Source: Petrolisthes cinctipes
Lineage: Eukaryota > Arthropoda > Malacostraca > Decapoda > Porcellanidae
Assembly (NCBI GenBank): GCA_033782935.1
Contig: JAWQEG010000501.1
Span: 2,516,501-2,580,500 of the forward strand
Direction of reading: 5' to 3'
Length of the DNA stretch: 64,000 nt
Numbering within the stretch: the first letter of the stretch is position 1; every line of letters begins with the position of its first letter. Under the pieces are notes generated by a model. The model worked only from the letters and a program-made list of their open reading frames with translations. It was not told the DNA's origin and made no database searches. A program made the position numbers and the translations under genes. Below, in pieces: positions 46,601-59,500 of this stretch.

Positions 46601-49439
46601 CGATATTTTGGGGTCCCAGAAGCGATCTGTACATGCCTACACCGTGTTAGAGTATTTTCAAAATACAAGCCCAAAACATGCTGAAAATCGATATTTTTGG
46701 TGCCCAAAGTCGATATGTGCATGCATCTTCTGTACCCGTTTATATCTCAAATTCTGGCCCTAAACACCCGAAAATTCGATATTTTGGGGTCCCAGAAGCG
46801 ATCTGTACATGCCTACTCCGTGTTAGAGTATTTTCAAAATTCAGGCCCAAAACATGCTTAAATCGATATTTTTGGTGCCCAAAGTCAATATGTGCATGTA
46901 TCTTCTGTACCGGTTTATATCTCGAATTCAGGCTCAAAACACCCGAAAATTCAATATTTTGGGGTCCCATAAACAAACTGTACAGTGCTAGAATATTTTC
47001 AAAATATAGGCTAAAAACATGCTAAAAATCTATCTTTTAGGTGCCAAAAAGTCGATATCTCAAATTCAGTCCCAAAACACCCGAAAATTCGATATTTAGG
47101 GGTCCCAGAAGCGATCTGTACATGCCTACTCCGTGTTAGAGTATTTTCAAAATACATGCTCAAAACATACTGAAAATCGATCTTTTAGGTGCACAAAAGT
47201 CGATATGTGCATGCATCTTCAGTACCCGTTTATATCTCAAATTCAGGCTCAAAACACCCGAAAATTCAATATTTTGGGGTCCCAGAAGCAATCTGTACAT
47301 GCCTACTCAGTGTTAGAGTATTTTCAAAATACAGGCCCAAAACATGCTGAAAATCGATATTTTAGATGCCCAAAGTCAATATGTGCATGTATCTTCTGTA
47401 CCCGTTTATATCTCAAATTCAGGCTCAAAACACCCGAAAATTCAATATTTTGGGGTCCCAGAAGCAATCTGTATATGCCTACACAGTGCTAGAATATTTT
47501 CAAAATATAGGCTAAAAACATGCTAAAAATCGACAATTTAGGTGCCAAAAAATCGATATCTCAAATTCAGTCCCAAAACACCAGAAAATTCGATATTTAG
47601 AGGTCCCAGAAGGTATCTGTACATGCCTACTCCGTGTTAGAGTATTTTCAAAATACAGGCCAAAAACATACTGAAAATCGATCTTTTAGGTGCACAAAAG
47701 TCGATATGTGCATGCATCTTCAGTACCCGTTTATATCTCAAATTCAGGCTCAAAACACCCGAAAATTCAATATTTTGGGGTCCCAGAAGCAATCTGTACA
47801 TGCCTACTCAGTGTTAGAGTATTTTCAAAATACAGGCCCAAAACATGCTGAAAATCGATATTTTAGATGCCCAAAGTCAATATGTGCATGTATCTTCTGT
47901 ACCCATTTATATCTCAAATTCAGGCTCAAAACACCCGAAAATTCAATATTTTGGGGTCCCAGAAGCAATCTGTATATGCCTATACAGTGCTAGAATATTT
48001 TCAAAATATAGGCTAAAAACATGCTAAAAATCGACAATTTAGGTGCCAAAAAATCGATATCTCAAATTCAGTCCCAAAACACCAGAAAATTCGATATTTA
48101 GAGGTCCCAGAAGGTATCTTTACATGCCTACTCCGTGTTAGAGTATTTTCAAAATACAGGCCAAAAACATACTGAAAATCGATCTTTTAGGTGCCCAAAA
48201 GTCGATATGTGCATGCATCTTCTGTACCCGTTTATATCTCAAATTCTGGCCCTAAACACCCGAAAATTCGATATTTTGGGGTCCCAAAAGCGATCTGTAC
48301 ATGCCTACTCCGTGTTAGAGTATTTTCAAAATTCAAGCCCAAAACATGCTGAAAATCGATATTTTTGGTGCCCAAAGTCAATATGTGCATGTATCTTCTG
48401 TACCCGTTTATATCTCAAATTCAGGCTCAAAACACCCGAAAATTCAATATTTTGGGGTCCCAGAAGCAATCTGTAAAGTGCTAGAATATTTTCAAAATAT
48501 AGGCTAAAAACATGCTAAAAATCGATCTTTTAGGTGCCAAAAAGTCGATATCTCAAATTCAGTCCCAAAACATCCGAAAATTCGATATTTAGGGGTCCCA
48601 GAAGCGATCTGTATATGCATACTCCGTTTTAGAGTATTTTCAAAATACATGCTCAAAACATACTGAAAATCGATCTTTTAGGTGCACAAAAGTCGATATG
48701 TGCATGCATCTTCAGTACCCGTTTATATCTCAAATTCAGGCTCAAAACACGAAAATTCAATATTTTGGGGTCCCAGAAGCAATCTGTACAATGCTAGAAT
48801 ATTTTCAAAATATAGGCTAAAAACATGCTAAAAATTGATCTTTTAGGTGCCAAAAAGTCGATATCTCAAATTCAGTCCCAAAACACCCGAAAATTCGATA
48901 TTTAGGGGTCCCAGAAGCGATCTGTACATGCCTACTCCGTGTTAGAGTATTTTCAAAATACATGCTCAAAACATACTGAAAATCGATCTTTTAGGTGCAC
49001 AAAAGTCGATATGTGCATGCATCTTCAGTACCCGTTTATATCTCAAATTCAGGCTCAAAACACCCGAAAATTCAATATTTTGGGGTCCCGGAAGCAATCT
49101 GTACATGCCTACTCCGTGTTAGAGTATTTTCAAAATTCAGGCCCAAAACATGCTGAAAATCGATATTTTTGGTGCCCAAAGTCAATATGTGCATGTATCT
49201 TCTGTACCCGTTTATATCACGAATTCAGGCTCAAAACACCCGAAAATTCAATATTTTGGGGTCCCAGAAGCAATCTGTACATGCCAACTCAGTGCTAGAA
49301 TATTTTCAAAATATAGGCTAAAAACATGCTAAAAATCGATCTTTTAGGTGCCAAAAAGTCGATATCTCAAATTCAGTCCCAAAACACCCGAAAATTCGAT
49401 ATTTAGGGGTCCCAGAAGCGATCTGTACATGCCTACTCC

Positions 49440-49940
49440 GTGTTAGAGTATTTTCAAAATACATGCTCAAAACATACTGAAAATCGATCTTTTAGGTGCA
49501 CAAAAGTCGATATGTGCATGCATCTTCAGTACCCGTTTATATCTCAAATTCAGGCTCAAAACACCCGAAAATTCAATATTTTGGGGTCCCGGAAGCAATC
49601 TGTACATGCCTACTCCGTGTTAGAGTATTTTCAAAATTCAGGCCCAAAACATGCTGAAAATCGATATTTTTGGTGCCCAAAGTCAATATGTGCATGTATC
49701 TTCTGTACCCGTTTATATCACGAATTCAGGCTCAAAACACCCGAAAATTCAATATTTTGGGGTCCCAGAAGCAATCTGTACATGCCAACTCAGTGCTAGA
49801 ATATTTTCAAAATATAGGCTAAAAACATGCTAAAAATCGATCTTTTAGGTGCCAAAAAATCGATATCTCAAATTCAGTCCCAAAACACCCGAAAATTCGA
49901 TAGTTAGGGGTCCCAGAAGGTATCTGTACATGCCTACACT
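49440..49940 (+). repeat. Extra 501-bp D-B-C trimer
   Basis: It repeats 48939-49439 with the same rare marks (gtcccggaagc, tatcacgaattc, catgccaactcag). Copy 1 has a single such trimer, at 36338-36838. The C that ends 48939-49439 is a plain C1 (aaaaagtcg, gatatttagggg), while the C that ends 49440-49940 reads aaaaaatcg and gatagttagggg like copy 1, which marks where the extra unit was inserted. Confidence 0.93.
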
Positions 49941-52900
49941 GTGTTAGAGTATTTTCAAAATACAGGCCAAAAACATACTGAAAATCGGTCTTTTAGGTGC
50001 CCAAAAGTCGATATGTGCATGCATCTTCTATACCCGTTTATATCTCAAATTCTGGCCCTAAACACCCGAAAATTCGATATTTTGGGGTCCCAGAAGCGAT
50101 CTGTACATGCCTACTCCGTGTTAGAGTATTTTCAAAATTCAGGCCCAAAACATGCTTAAATCGATATTTTTGGTGCCCAAAGTCAATATGTGCATGTATC
50201 TTCTGTACCGGTTTATATCTCGAATTCAGGCTCAAAACACCCGAAAATTCAATATTTTGGGGTCCCATAAGCAAACTGTACAGTGCTAGAATATTTTCAG
50301 AATATAGGCTAAAAACATGCTAAAAATCGATCTTTTAGGTGCCAAAAAGTCGATATCTCAAATTCAGTCCCAAAACATCCGAAAATTCGATATTTAGGGG
50401 TCCCAGAAGCGATCTGTACATGCCTACTCCGTTTTAGAGTATTTTCAAAATACATGCTCAAAACATACTGAAAATCGATCTTTTAGGTGCACAAAAGTCG
50501 ATATGTGCATGCATCTTCAGTACCCGTTTATATCTCAAATTCAGGCTCAAAACACCCGAAAATTCAATATTTTGGGGTCCCAGAAGCAATCTGTACATGC
50601 CTACACAGTGCTAGAATATTTTCAAAATATAGGCTAAAAACATGCTAAAAATCGACATTTTAGGTGCCAAAAAATCGATATCTCAAATTCAGTCCCAAAA
50701 CACCCGAAAATTCGATATTTAGAGGTCCCAGAAGGTATCTGTACATGCCTACTCCGTGTTAGAGTATTTTCAAAATACAGGCCAAAAACATACTGAAAAT
50801 CGATCTTTTAGGTGCCCAAAAGTCGATATGTGCATGCATCTTCTGTACCCGTTTATATCTCAAATTCTGGCCCTAAACACCCGAAAATTCGATATTTTGG
50901 GGTCCCAGAAGCGATCTGTACATGCCTACTCCGTGTTAGAGTATTTTCAAAATTCAGGCCCAAAACATGCTGAAAATCGATATTTTTGGTGCCCAAAGTC
51001 AATATGTGCATGTATCTTCTGTACCCGTTTATATCACGAATTCAGGCTCAAAACACCCGAAAATTCAATATTTTGGGGTCCCAGAAGCAATCTGTACATG
51101 CCAACTCAGTGCTAGAATATTTTCAAAATATAGGCTAAAAACATGCTAAAAATCGATCTTTTAGGTGCCAAAAAATCGATATCTCAAATTCAGTCCCAAA
51201 ACACCCGAAAATTCGATAGTTAGGGGTCCCAGAAGCGATCTGTACATGCCTACTCCGTGTTAGAGTATTTTCAAAATAAATGCTCAAAACATACTGAAAA
51301 TCGATCTTTTAGGTGCACAAAAGTCGATATGTGCATGCATCTTCAGTACCCGTTTATATCTCAAATTCAGTCTCAAAACACCCGAAAATTCAATATTTTG
51401 GGGTCCCAGAAGCAATCTGTACATGCCTACACAGTGCTAGAATATTTTCAAAATATAGGCTAAAAACATGCTAAAAATCGATCTTTTAGGTGCAAAAAAG
51501 TCAATATCTCAAATTCAGTCCCAAAACACCCGAAAATTCGATATTTAGGGGTCCCAGAAGCGATCTGTACATGCCTACTCCGTGTTAGAGTATTTTCAAA
51601 ATACATGCTCAAAACATACTGAAAATCGATCTTTTAGGTGCACAAAAGTCGATATGTGCATGCATCTTCAGTACCCGTTTATATCTCAAATTCAGGCTCA
51701 AAACACCCGAAAATTCAATATTTTGTGGTCCCAGAAGCAATCTGTACATGCCTACTCAGTGTTAGAGTATTTTCAAAATACAGGCCCAAAACATGCTGAA
51801 AATCGATATTTTAGATGCCCAAAGTCAATATGTGCATGTATCTTCTGTACCCGTTTATATCTCAAATTCAGGCTGAAAACACCCGAAAATTCAATATTTT
51901 GAGGTCCCAGAAGCAATCTGTACATGCCTACACAGTGCTAGAATATTTTCAAAATATAGGCTAAAAACATGCTAAAAATCGACATTTTAGGTGCCAAAAA
52001 ATCGATTTCTCAAATTCAGTCCCAAAACACCCGAAAATTCGATATTTAGAGGTCCCAGAAGGTATCTGTACATGCCTACTCCGTGTTAGAGTATTTTCAA
52101 AATACAGGCCAAAAACATACTGAAAATCGATCTTTTAGGTGCCCAAAAGTCGATATGTGCATGCATCTTCTGTACCCGTTTATATCTCAAATTCTGGCCC
52201 TAAACACCCGAAAATTCGATATTTTGGGGTCCCAGAAGCGATCTGTACATGCCTACTCCGTGTTAGAGTATTTTCAAAATTCAGGCCCAAAACATGCTGA
52301 AAATCGATATTTTTGGTGCCCAAAGTCAATATGTGCATGTATCTTCTGTACCCGTTTATATCACGAATTCAGGCTCAAAACACCCGAAAATTCAATATTT
52401 TGGGGTCCCAGAAGCAATCTGTACATGCCAACTCAGTGCTAGAATATTTTCAAAATATAGGCTAAAAACATGCTAAAAATCGATCTTTTAGGTGCCAAAA
52501 AATCGATATCTCAAATTCAGTCCCAAAACACCCGAAAATTCGATAGTTAGGGGTCCCAGAAGCGATCTGTACATGCCTACTCCGTGTTAGAGTATTTTCA
52601 AAATAAATGCTCAAAACATACTGAAAATCGATCTTTTAGGTGCACAAAAGTCGATATGTGCATGCATCTTCAGTACCCGTTTATATCTCAAATTCAGTCT
52701 CAAAACACCCGAAAATTCAATATTTTGGGGTCCCAGAAGCAATCTGTACATGCCTACACAGTGCTAGAATATTTTCAAAATATAGGCTAAAAACATGCTA
52801 AAAATCGACATTTTAGGTGCCAAAAAATCGATATCTCAAATTCAGTCCCAAAACACCAGAAAATTCGATATTTAGAGGTCCCAGAAGGTATCTGTACATG

Positions 52901-53409
52901 CCTACTCCGTGTTAGAGTATTTTCAAAATACAGGCCAAAAACATACTGAAAATCGGTCTTTTAGGTGCCCAAAAGTCGATATGTGCATGCATCTTCTGTA
53001 CCCGTTTATATCTCAAATTCTGGCCCTAAACACCCGAAAATTCGATATTTTGGGGTCCCAGAAGCGATCTGTACATGCCTACTCCGTGTTAGAGTATTTT
53101 CAAAATTCAAGCCCAAAACATGCTGAAAATCGATATTTTTGGTGCCCAAAGTCAATATGTGTATGTATCTTTTGTACCCGTTTATATCTCAAATTCAGGC
53201 TCAAAACACCCGAAAATTCAATTTTTTGTGGTCCCAGAAGCAATCTGTACATGCCTACACAGTGCTAGAATATTTTCAAAATATAGGCTAAAAACATGCT
53301 AAAAATCGACATTTTAGGTGCCAAAAAATCGATATCTCAAATTCAGTCCCAAAACACCCGAAAATTCGATATTTAGAGGTCCCAGAAGGTATCTGTACAT
53401 GCCTACTCC

Positions 53410-53724
53410 GTGTTAGAGTATTTTCAAAATACAGGCCAAAAACATACTGAAAATCGATCTTTTAGGTGCCCAAAAGTCGATATGTGAATGCATCTTCTGT
53501 ACCCGTTTATATCTCAAATTCTGGCCCTAAACACCCGAAAATTCGATATTTTGGGGTCCCAGAAGCGATCTGTACAGTGCTAGAATATTTTCAAAATATA
53601 GGCTAAAAACATGCTAAAAATCGATCTTTTAGGTGCAAAAAAGTCAATATCTCAAATTCAGTCCCAAAACACCCGAAAATTCGATATTTAGGGGTCCCAG
53701 AAGCGATCTGTACATGCCTACTCC
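53410..53724 (+). repeat. A'-C pair at a deletion joint
   Basis: The A' (167 bp) matches the A at 41978, with gtgaatgcatc, but ends agcgatctgtacagtgctag, so it passes from an A end into the B'-type joint. The C matches 42999 (caaaaaagtcaat). In copy 1, 854 bp lie between these points. The switch falls in the tctgtaca motif shared by A and B'. Confidence 0.92.
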
Positions 53725-56543
53725 GTGTTAGAGTATTTTCAAAATACATGCTCAAAACATACTGAAAATCGATCTTTTAGGTGCACAAAAGTCGATATGT
53801 GCATGCATCTTCAGTACCCGTTTATATCTCAAATTCAGGCTCAAAACACCCGAAAATTCAATATTTTGTGGTCCCAGAAGCAATCTGTACATGCCTACTC
53901 AGTGTTAGAGTATTTTCAAAATACAGGCCCAAAACATGCTGAAAATCGATATTTTAGATGCCCAAAGTCAATATGTGCATGTATCTTCTGTACCCGTTTA
54001 TATCTCAAATTCAGGCTGAAAACACCCGAAAATTCAATATTTTGAGGTCCCAGAAGCAATCTGTACATGCCTACACAGTGCTAGAATATTTTCAAAATAT
54101 AGGCTAAAAACATGCTAAAAATCGACATTTTAGGTGCCAAAAAATCGATTTCTCAAATTCAGTCCCAAAACACCAGAAAATTCGATATTTAGAGGTCCCA
54201 GAAGGTATCTGTACATGCCTACACTGTGTTAGAGTATTTTCAAAATACAGGCCAAAAACAAACTGAAAATCGGTCTTTTAGGTGCCCAAAAGTCGATATG
54301 TGCAGGCATCTTCTGTACCCGTTTATATCTCATATTTTGGCCCTAAACACCCGAAAATTCGATATTTTGGGGTCCCAGAAGCGATCTGTACATGCCTACT
54401 CCGTGTTAGAGTATTTTCAAAATACAGGCCAAAAACATGCTGAAAATCGATATTTTTGGTGCCCAAAGTCAATATGTGCATGTATCTTCTGTACCCGTTT
54501 ATATCTCAAATTCAGGCTCAAAACACCCGAAAATTCAATATTTTGGGGTCCCAGAAGCAATCTGTACAGTGCTAGAATATTTTTAAAATATAGGCTAAAA
54601 ACATGCTAAAAATCGATCTTTTAGGTGCCAAAAAGTCGATATCTCAAATTCAGTACCAAAACACCCGAAAATTCGATATTTAGGGGTCCCAGAAGCGATC
54701 TGTACATGCCTACTCCGTTTTAGAGTATTTTCAAAATACATGCTCAAAACATACTGAAAATCGATCTTTTAGGTGCACAAAAGTCGATATGTGCATGCAT
54801 CTTCAGTACCCGTTTATATCTCAAATTCAGGCTCAAAACAACCGAAAATTCAATATTTTGGGGTCCCAGAAGCAATCTGTACATGCCTACTCAGTGTTAG
54901 AGTATTTTCAAAATACAGGCCCAAAACATGCTGAAAATCGATATTTTAGATGCCCAAAGTCAATATGTGCATGTATCTTCTGTACCCGTTTATATCTCAA
55001 ATTCAGGCTCAAAACACCCGAAAATTCAATATTTTGGGGTCCCAGAAGCAATCTGTACATGCCTACACAGTGCTAGAATATTTTCAAAATATAGGCTAAA
55101 AACATGCTAAAAATCGACATTTTAGGTGCCAAAAAATCGATATCTCAAATTCAGTCCCAAAACACCCGAAAATTCGATATTTAGAGGTCCCAGAAGGTAT
55201 CTGTACATGCCTACTCCGTGTTAGAGTATTTTCAAAATACAGGCCAAAAACATACTGAAAATCGATCTTTTAGGTGCCCAAAAGTCGATATGTGCATGCA
55301 TCTTCTGTACCCGTTTATATCTCAAATTCTGGCCCTAAACACCCGAAAATTCGATATTTTGGGGTCCCAGAAGCGATCTGTACATGCCTACTCCGTGTTA
55401 GAGTATTTTCAAAATTCAGGCCCAAAACATGCTGAAAATCGATATTTTTGGTGCCCAAAGTCAATATGTGCATGTATCTTCTGTACCCGTTTATATCTCG
55501 AATTCAGGCTCAAAACACCCGAAAATTCAATATTTTGGGGTCCCAGAAGCAATCTGTACATGCCTACTCAGTGCTAGAATATTTTCAAAATATAGGCTAA
55601 AAACATGCTAAAAATCGATCTTTTAGGTGCCAAAAATTCGATATCTCAAATTCAGTCCCAAAACACCCGAAAATTCGATAGTTAGGGGTCCCAGAAGCGA
55701 TCTGTACATGCCTACTCCGTGTTAGAGTATTTTCAAAATACATGCACAAAACATACTGAAAATCGATCTTTTAGGTGCACAAAAGTCGATATGTGCATGC
55801 ATCTTCAGTACCCGTTTATATCTCAAATTCAGGCTCAAAACACCCGAAAATTCAATATTTTGGGGTCCCAGAAGCAATCTGTACATGCCTACACAGTGCT
55901 AGAATATTTTCAAAATATAGGCTAAAAACATGCTAAAAATCGACATTTTAGGTGCCAAAAAATCGATATCTCAAATTCAGTCCCAAAACACCCGAAAATT
56001 CGATATTTAGGGGTCCCAGAAGGTATCTGTACATGCCTACACTGTGTTAGAGTATTTTCAAAATACAGGCCAAAAATATACTGAAAATCGGTTTTTAGGT
56101 GCCCAAAAGTCGATATGTGCATGCATCTTCTGTACCCGTTTATATCTCAAATTTTGGCCATAAACACCCGAAAATTCGATATTTTGGGGTCCCAGAAGCG
56201 ATCTGTACATGCCTACTCCGTGTTAGAGTATTTTCAAAATTCAGGCCCAAAACATGCTGAAAATCGATATTTTTGGTGCCCAAAGTCAATATGTGCATGC
56301 ATCTTCTGTACCCGTTTATATCTCGAATTCAGGCTCAAAACACCCGAAAATTCAATATTTTGGGGTCCCAGAAGCAATCTGTACATGCATACACAGTGCT
56401 AGAATATTTTCAAAATATAGGCTAAAAACATGCTAAAAATCGATCTTTTAGGTGCCAAAAATTCGATATTTCAAATTCAGTCCCAAAACACCCGAAAATT
56501 CGATAGTTCGGGGTCCCAGAAGCGATCTGTACATGCCTACTCC

Positions 56544-59500
56544 GTGTTAGAGTATTTTCAAAATACAGGCCAAAAACATACTGAAAATCGAACTTTTAGG
56601 TGCCCAAAAGTCGATATGTGCATGCATATTCTGTACCCGTTTATATCTCAAATTCTGGCCCTAAACACCCGAAAATTCGATATTTTGGGGTCCCAGAAGC
56701 GATCTGTACATGCCTACTCCGTGTTAGAGTATTTTCAAAATTCAAGCCCAAAACATGCTGAAAATCGATATTTTTGGTGCCCAAAGTCAATATGTGCATG
56801 TATCTTCTGTACCCGTTTATATCTCAAATTCAGGCTCAAAACACCCGAAAATTCAATATTTTGGGGTCCCAGAAGCAATCTGTACATGCCTACACAGTGC
56901 TAGAATATTTTCAAAATATAGGCTAAAAACATGCTAAAAATCGACATTTTAGGTGCCAAAAAATCGATATCTCAAATTCAGTCCCAAAACACCAGAAAAT
57001 TCGATATTTAGAGGTCCCAGAAGGTATCTGTACATGCCTACTCCGTGTTAGAGTATTTTCAAAATACAGGCCAAAAACATACTGAAAATCGATCTTTTAG
57101 GTGCCCAAAAGTCGATATGTGCATGCATATTCTGTACCCGTTTATATCTCAAATTCTGGCCCTAAACACCCGAAAATTCGATATTTTGGGGTCCCAGAAG
57201 CGATCTGTACATGCCTACTCCGTGTTAGAGTATTTTCAAAATTCAAGCCCAAAACATGCTGAAAATCGATATTTTTGGTGCCCAAAGTCAATATGTGCAT
57301 GTATCTTCTGTACCCGTTTATATCTCAAATTCAGGCTCAAAACACCCGAAAATTCAATATTTTGGGGTCCCAGAAGCAATCTGTACATGCCTACACAGTG
57401 CTAGAATATTTTCAAAATATAGGCTAAAAACATGCTAAAAATCGACATTTTAGGTGCCAAAAAATCGATATCTCAAATTCAGTCCCAAAACACCCGAAAA
57501 TTCGATATTTAGAGGTCCCAGAAGGTATCTGTACATGCCTACACTATGTTAGAGTATTTTCAAAATTCAGGCCAAAAACATACTGAAAATCGGTTTTTAG
57601 GTGCCCAAAAGTCGATATGTGCATGCATCTTCTGTACCCGTTTATATCTCAAATTTTGGCCCTAAACACCCGAAAATTCGATATTTTGGGGTCCCAGAAG
57701 CGATCTGTACATGCCTACTCCGTGTTAGAGTATTTTCAAAATTCAGGCCCAAAACATGCTGAAAATCGATATTTTTGGTGCCCAAAGTCAATATGTGCAT
57801 GTATCTTCTGTACCCGTTTATATCTCGAATTCAGGCTCAAAACACCAAAAAATTCAATATTTTGGGGTCCCAGAAGCAATCTGTACATGCCTACTCAGTG
57901 CTAGAATATTTTCAAAATATAGGCTAAAAACATGCTAAAAATCGATCTTTTAGGTGCCAAACATTCGATATCTCAAATTCAGTCCCAAAACACACGAAAA
58001 TTCGATAGTTAGGGGTCCCAGAAGCGATCTGTACATGCCTACTCCGTGTTAGAGTATTTTCAAAATACATGCTCAAAACATACTGAAAATCGATCTTTTA
58101 GGTGCACAAAAGTCGATATGTGCATGCATCTTCAGTACCCGTTTATATCTCAAATTCAGGCTCAAAACACCCGAAAATTCATTATTTTGGGGTCCCAGAA
58201 GCAATCTGTACATGCCTACACAGTGCTAGAATATTTTCAAAATATAGGCTAAAAACATGCTAAAAATCGACATTTTAGGTGCCAAAAAATCGATATCTCA
58301 AATTCAGTCCCAAAACACCAGAAAATTCGATATTTAGAGGTCCCAGAAGGTATCTGTACATGCCTACTCCGTGTTAGAGTATTTTCAAAATACAGGCCAA
58401 AAACATACTAAAAATCGATCTTTTAGGTGCCCAAAAGTCGATATGTGCATGCATATTCTGTACCCGTTTATATCTCAAATTCTGGCCCTAAACACCCGAA
58501 AATTCGATATTTTGGGGTCCCAGAAGCGATCTGTACATGCCTACTCCGTGTTAGAGTATTTTCAAAATTCAATCCCAAAACATGCTGAAAATCGATATTT
58601 TTGGTGCCCAAAGTCAATATGTGCATGTATCTTCTGTACCCGTTTATATCTCAAATTCAGGCTCAAAACACCCGAAAATTCAATATTTTGGGGTCCCAGA
58701 AGCAATCTGTACATGCCTACACAGTGCTAGAATATTTTCAAAATATAGGCTAAAACATGCTAAAAATCGACATTTTAGGTGCCAAAAAATCGATATCTCA
58801 AATTCAGTCCCAAAACACCCGAAAATTCGATATTTAGAGGTCCCAGAAGGTATCTGTACATGCCTACACTATGTTAGAGTATTTTCAAAATTCAGGCCAA
58901 AAACATACTGAAAATCGGTTTTTAGGTGCCCAAAAGTCGATATGTGCATGCATCTTCTGTACCCGTTTATATCTCAAATTTTGGCCCTAAACACCCGAAA
59001 ATTCGATATTTTGGGGTCCTAGAAGCGATCTGTACATGCCTACTCCGTGTTAGAGTATTTTCAAAATTCAGGCCCAAAACATGCTGAAAATCGATATTTT
59101 TGGTGCCCAAAGTCAATATGTGCATGTATCTTCTGTACCCGTTTATATCTTAAATTCAGGCTCAAAACACCCGAAAATTCAATATTTTGGGGTCCCAGAA
59201 GCAATCTGTACATGCCTACACAGTGCTAGAATATTTTCAAAATATAGGCAAAAAACATGCTAAAAATCGACATTTTAGGTGCCAAAAAATCGATATCTCA
59301 AATTCAGTCCCAAAACACCCGAAAATTCGATATTTAGAGGTCCCAGAAGGTATCTGTACATGCCTACTCCGTGTTAGAGTATTTTCAAAATACAGGCCAA
59401 AAACATACTGAAAATCGATCTTTTAGGTGCCCAAAAGTCGATATGTGCATGCATATTCTGTACCCGTTTATATCTCAAATTCTGGCCCTAAACACCCGAA

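Larger units (their letters stand above)
46701..56238 (+). repeat. Large segmental duplication, copy 2 (~9.5 kb, rearranged)
   Basis: The match to copy 1 runs at offset 12601 (46701-49439), then an extra 501-bp trimer (49440-49940), then offset 13102 (49941 to about 51433), then 11432 (about 51434-53576), then 10578 (53577-56238). The two later offset changes skip 1670 and 854 bp of copy 1. So copy 2 is not a simple copy: it gained one trimer and lost about 2.5 kb, or copy 1 gained sequence, including its second 2997-bp repeat. Confidence 0.9.
45966..56543 (+). repeat. Array block V, second part
   Basis: Unit starts: 45966 DEC, 46467 A, B/A hybrid, B'', C, 47133 DEC, 47634 A/D hybrid-E-C, 48135 AB'C, 48626 D'C, 48939 DBC, 49440 DBC, 49941 AB''C, 50431 DC, 50756 ABC, 51257 DC, 51582 DEC, 52083 ABC, 52584 DC, 52909 ABC, 53410 A'C, 53725 DEC, 54226 AB'C, 54717 DEC, 55218 ABC, 55719 DC, 56044 ABC (500 bp). 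The start (45966-46700) lies outside the duplication proper but resembles 33866-34100 and 30557. Confidence 0.92.

Noticed and set aside
37654..56238. Multi-kilobase exact copies as pure assembly artefact
   Set aside because: Copies carry private substitutions and different internal gains and losses, which false duplication would not create. Copy number can still be wrong, so it is listed as something to check with long reads rather than dismissed.
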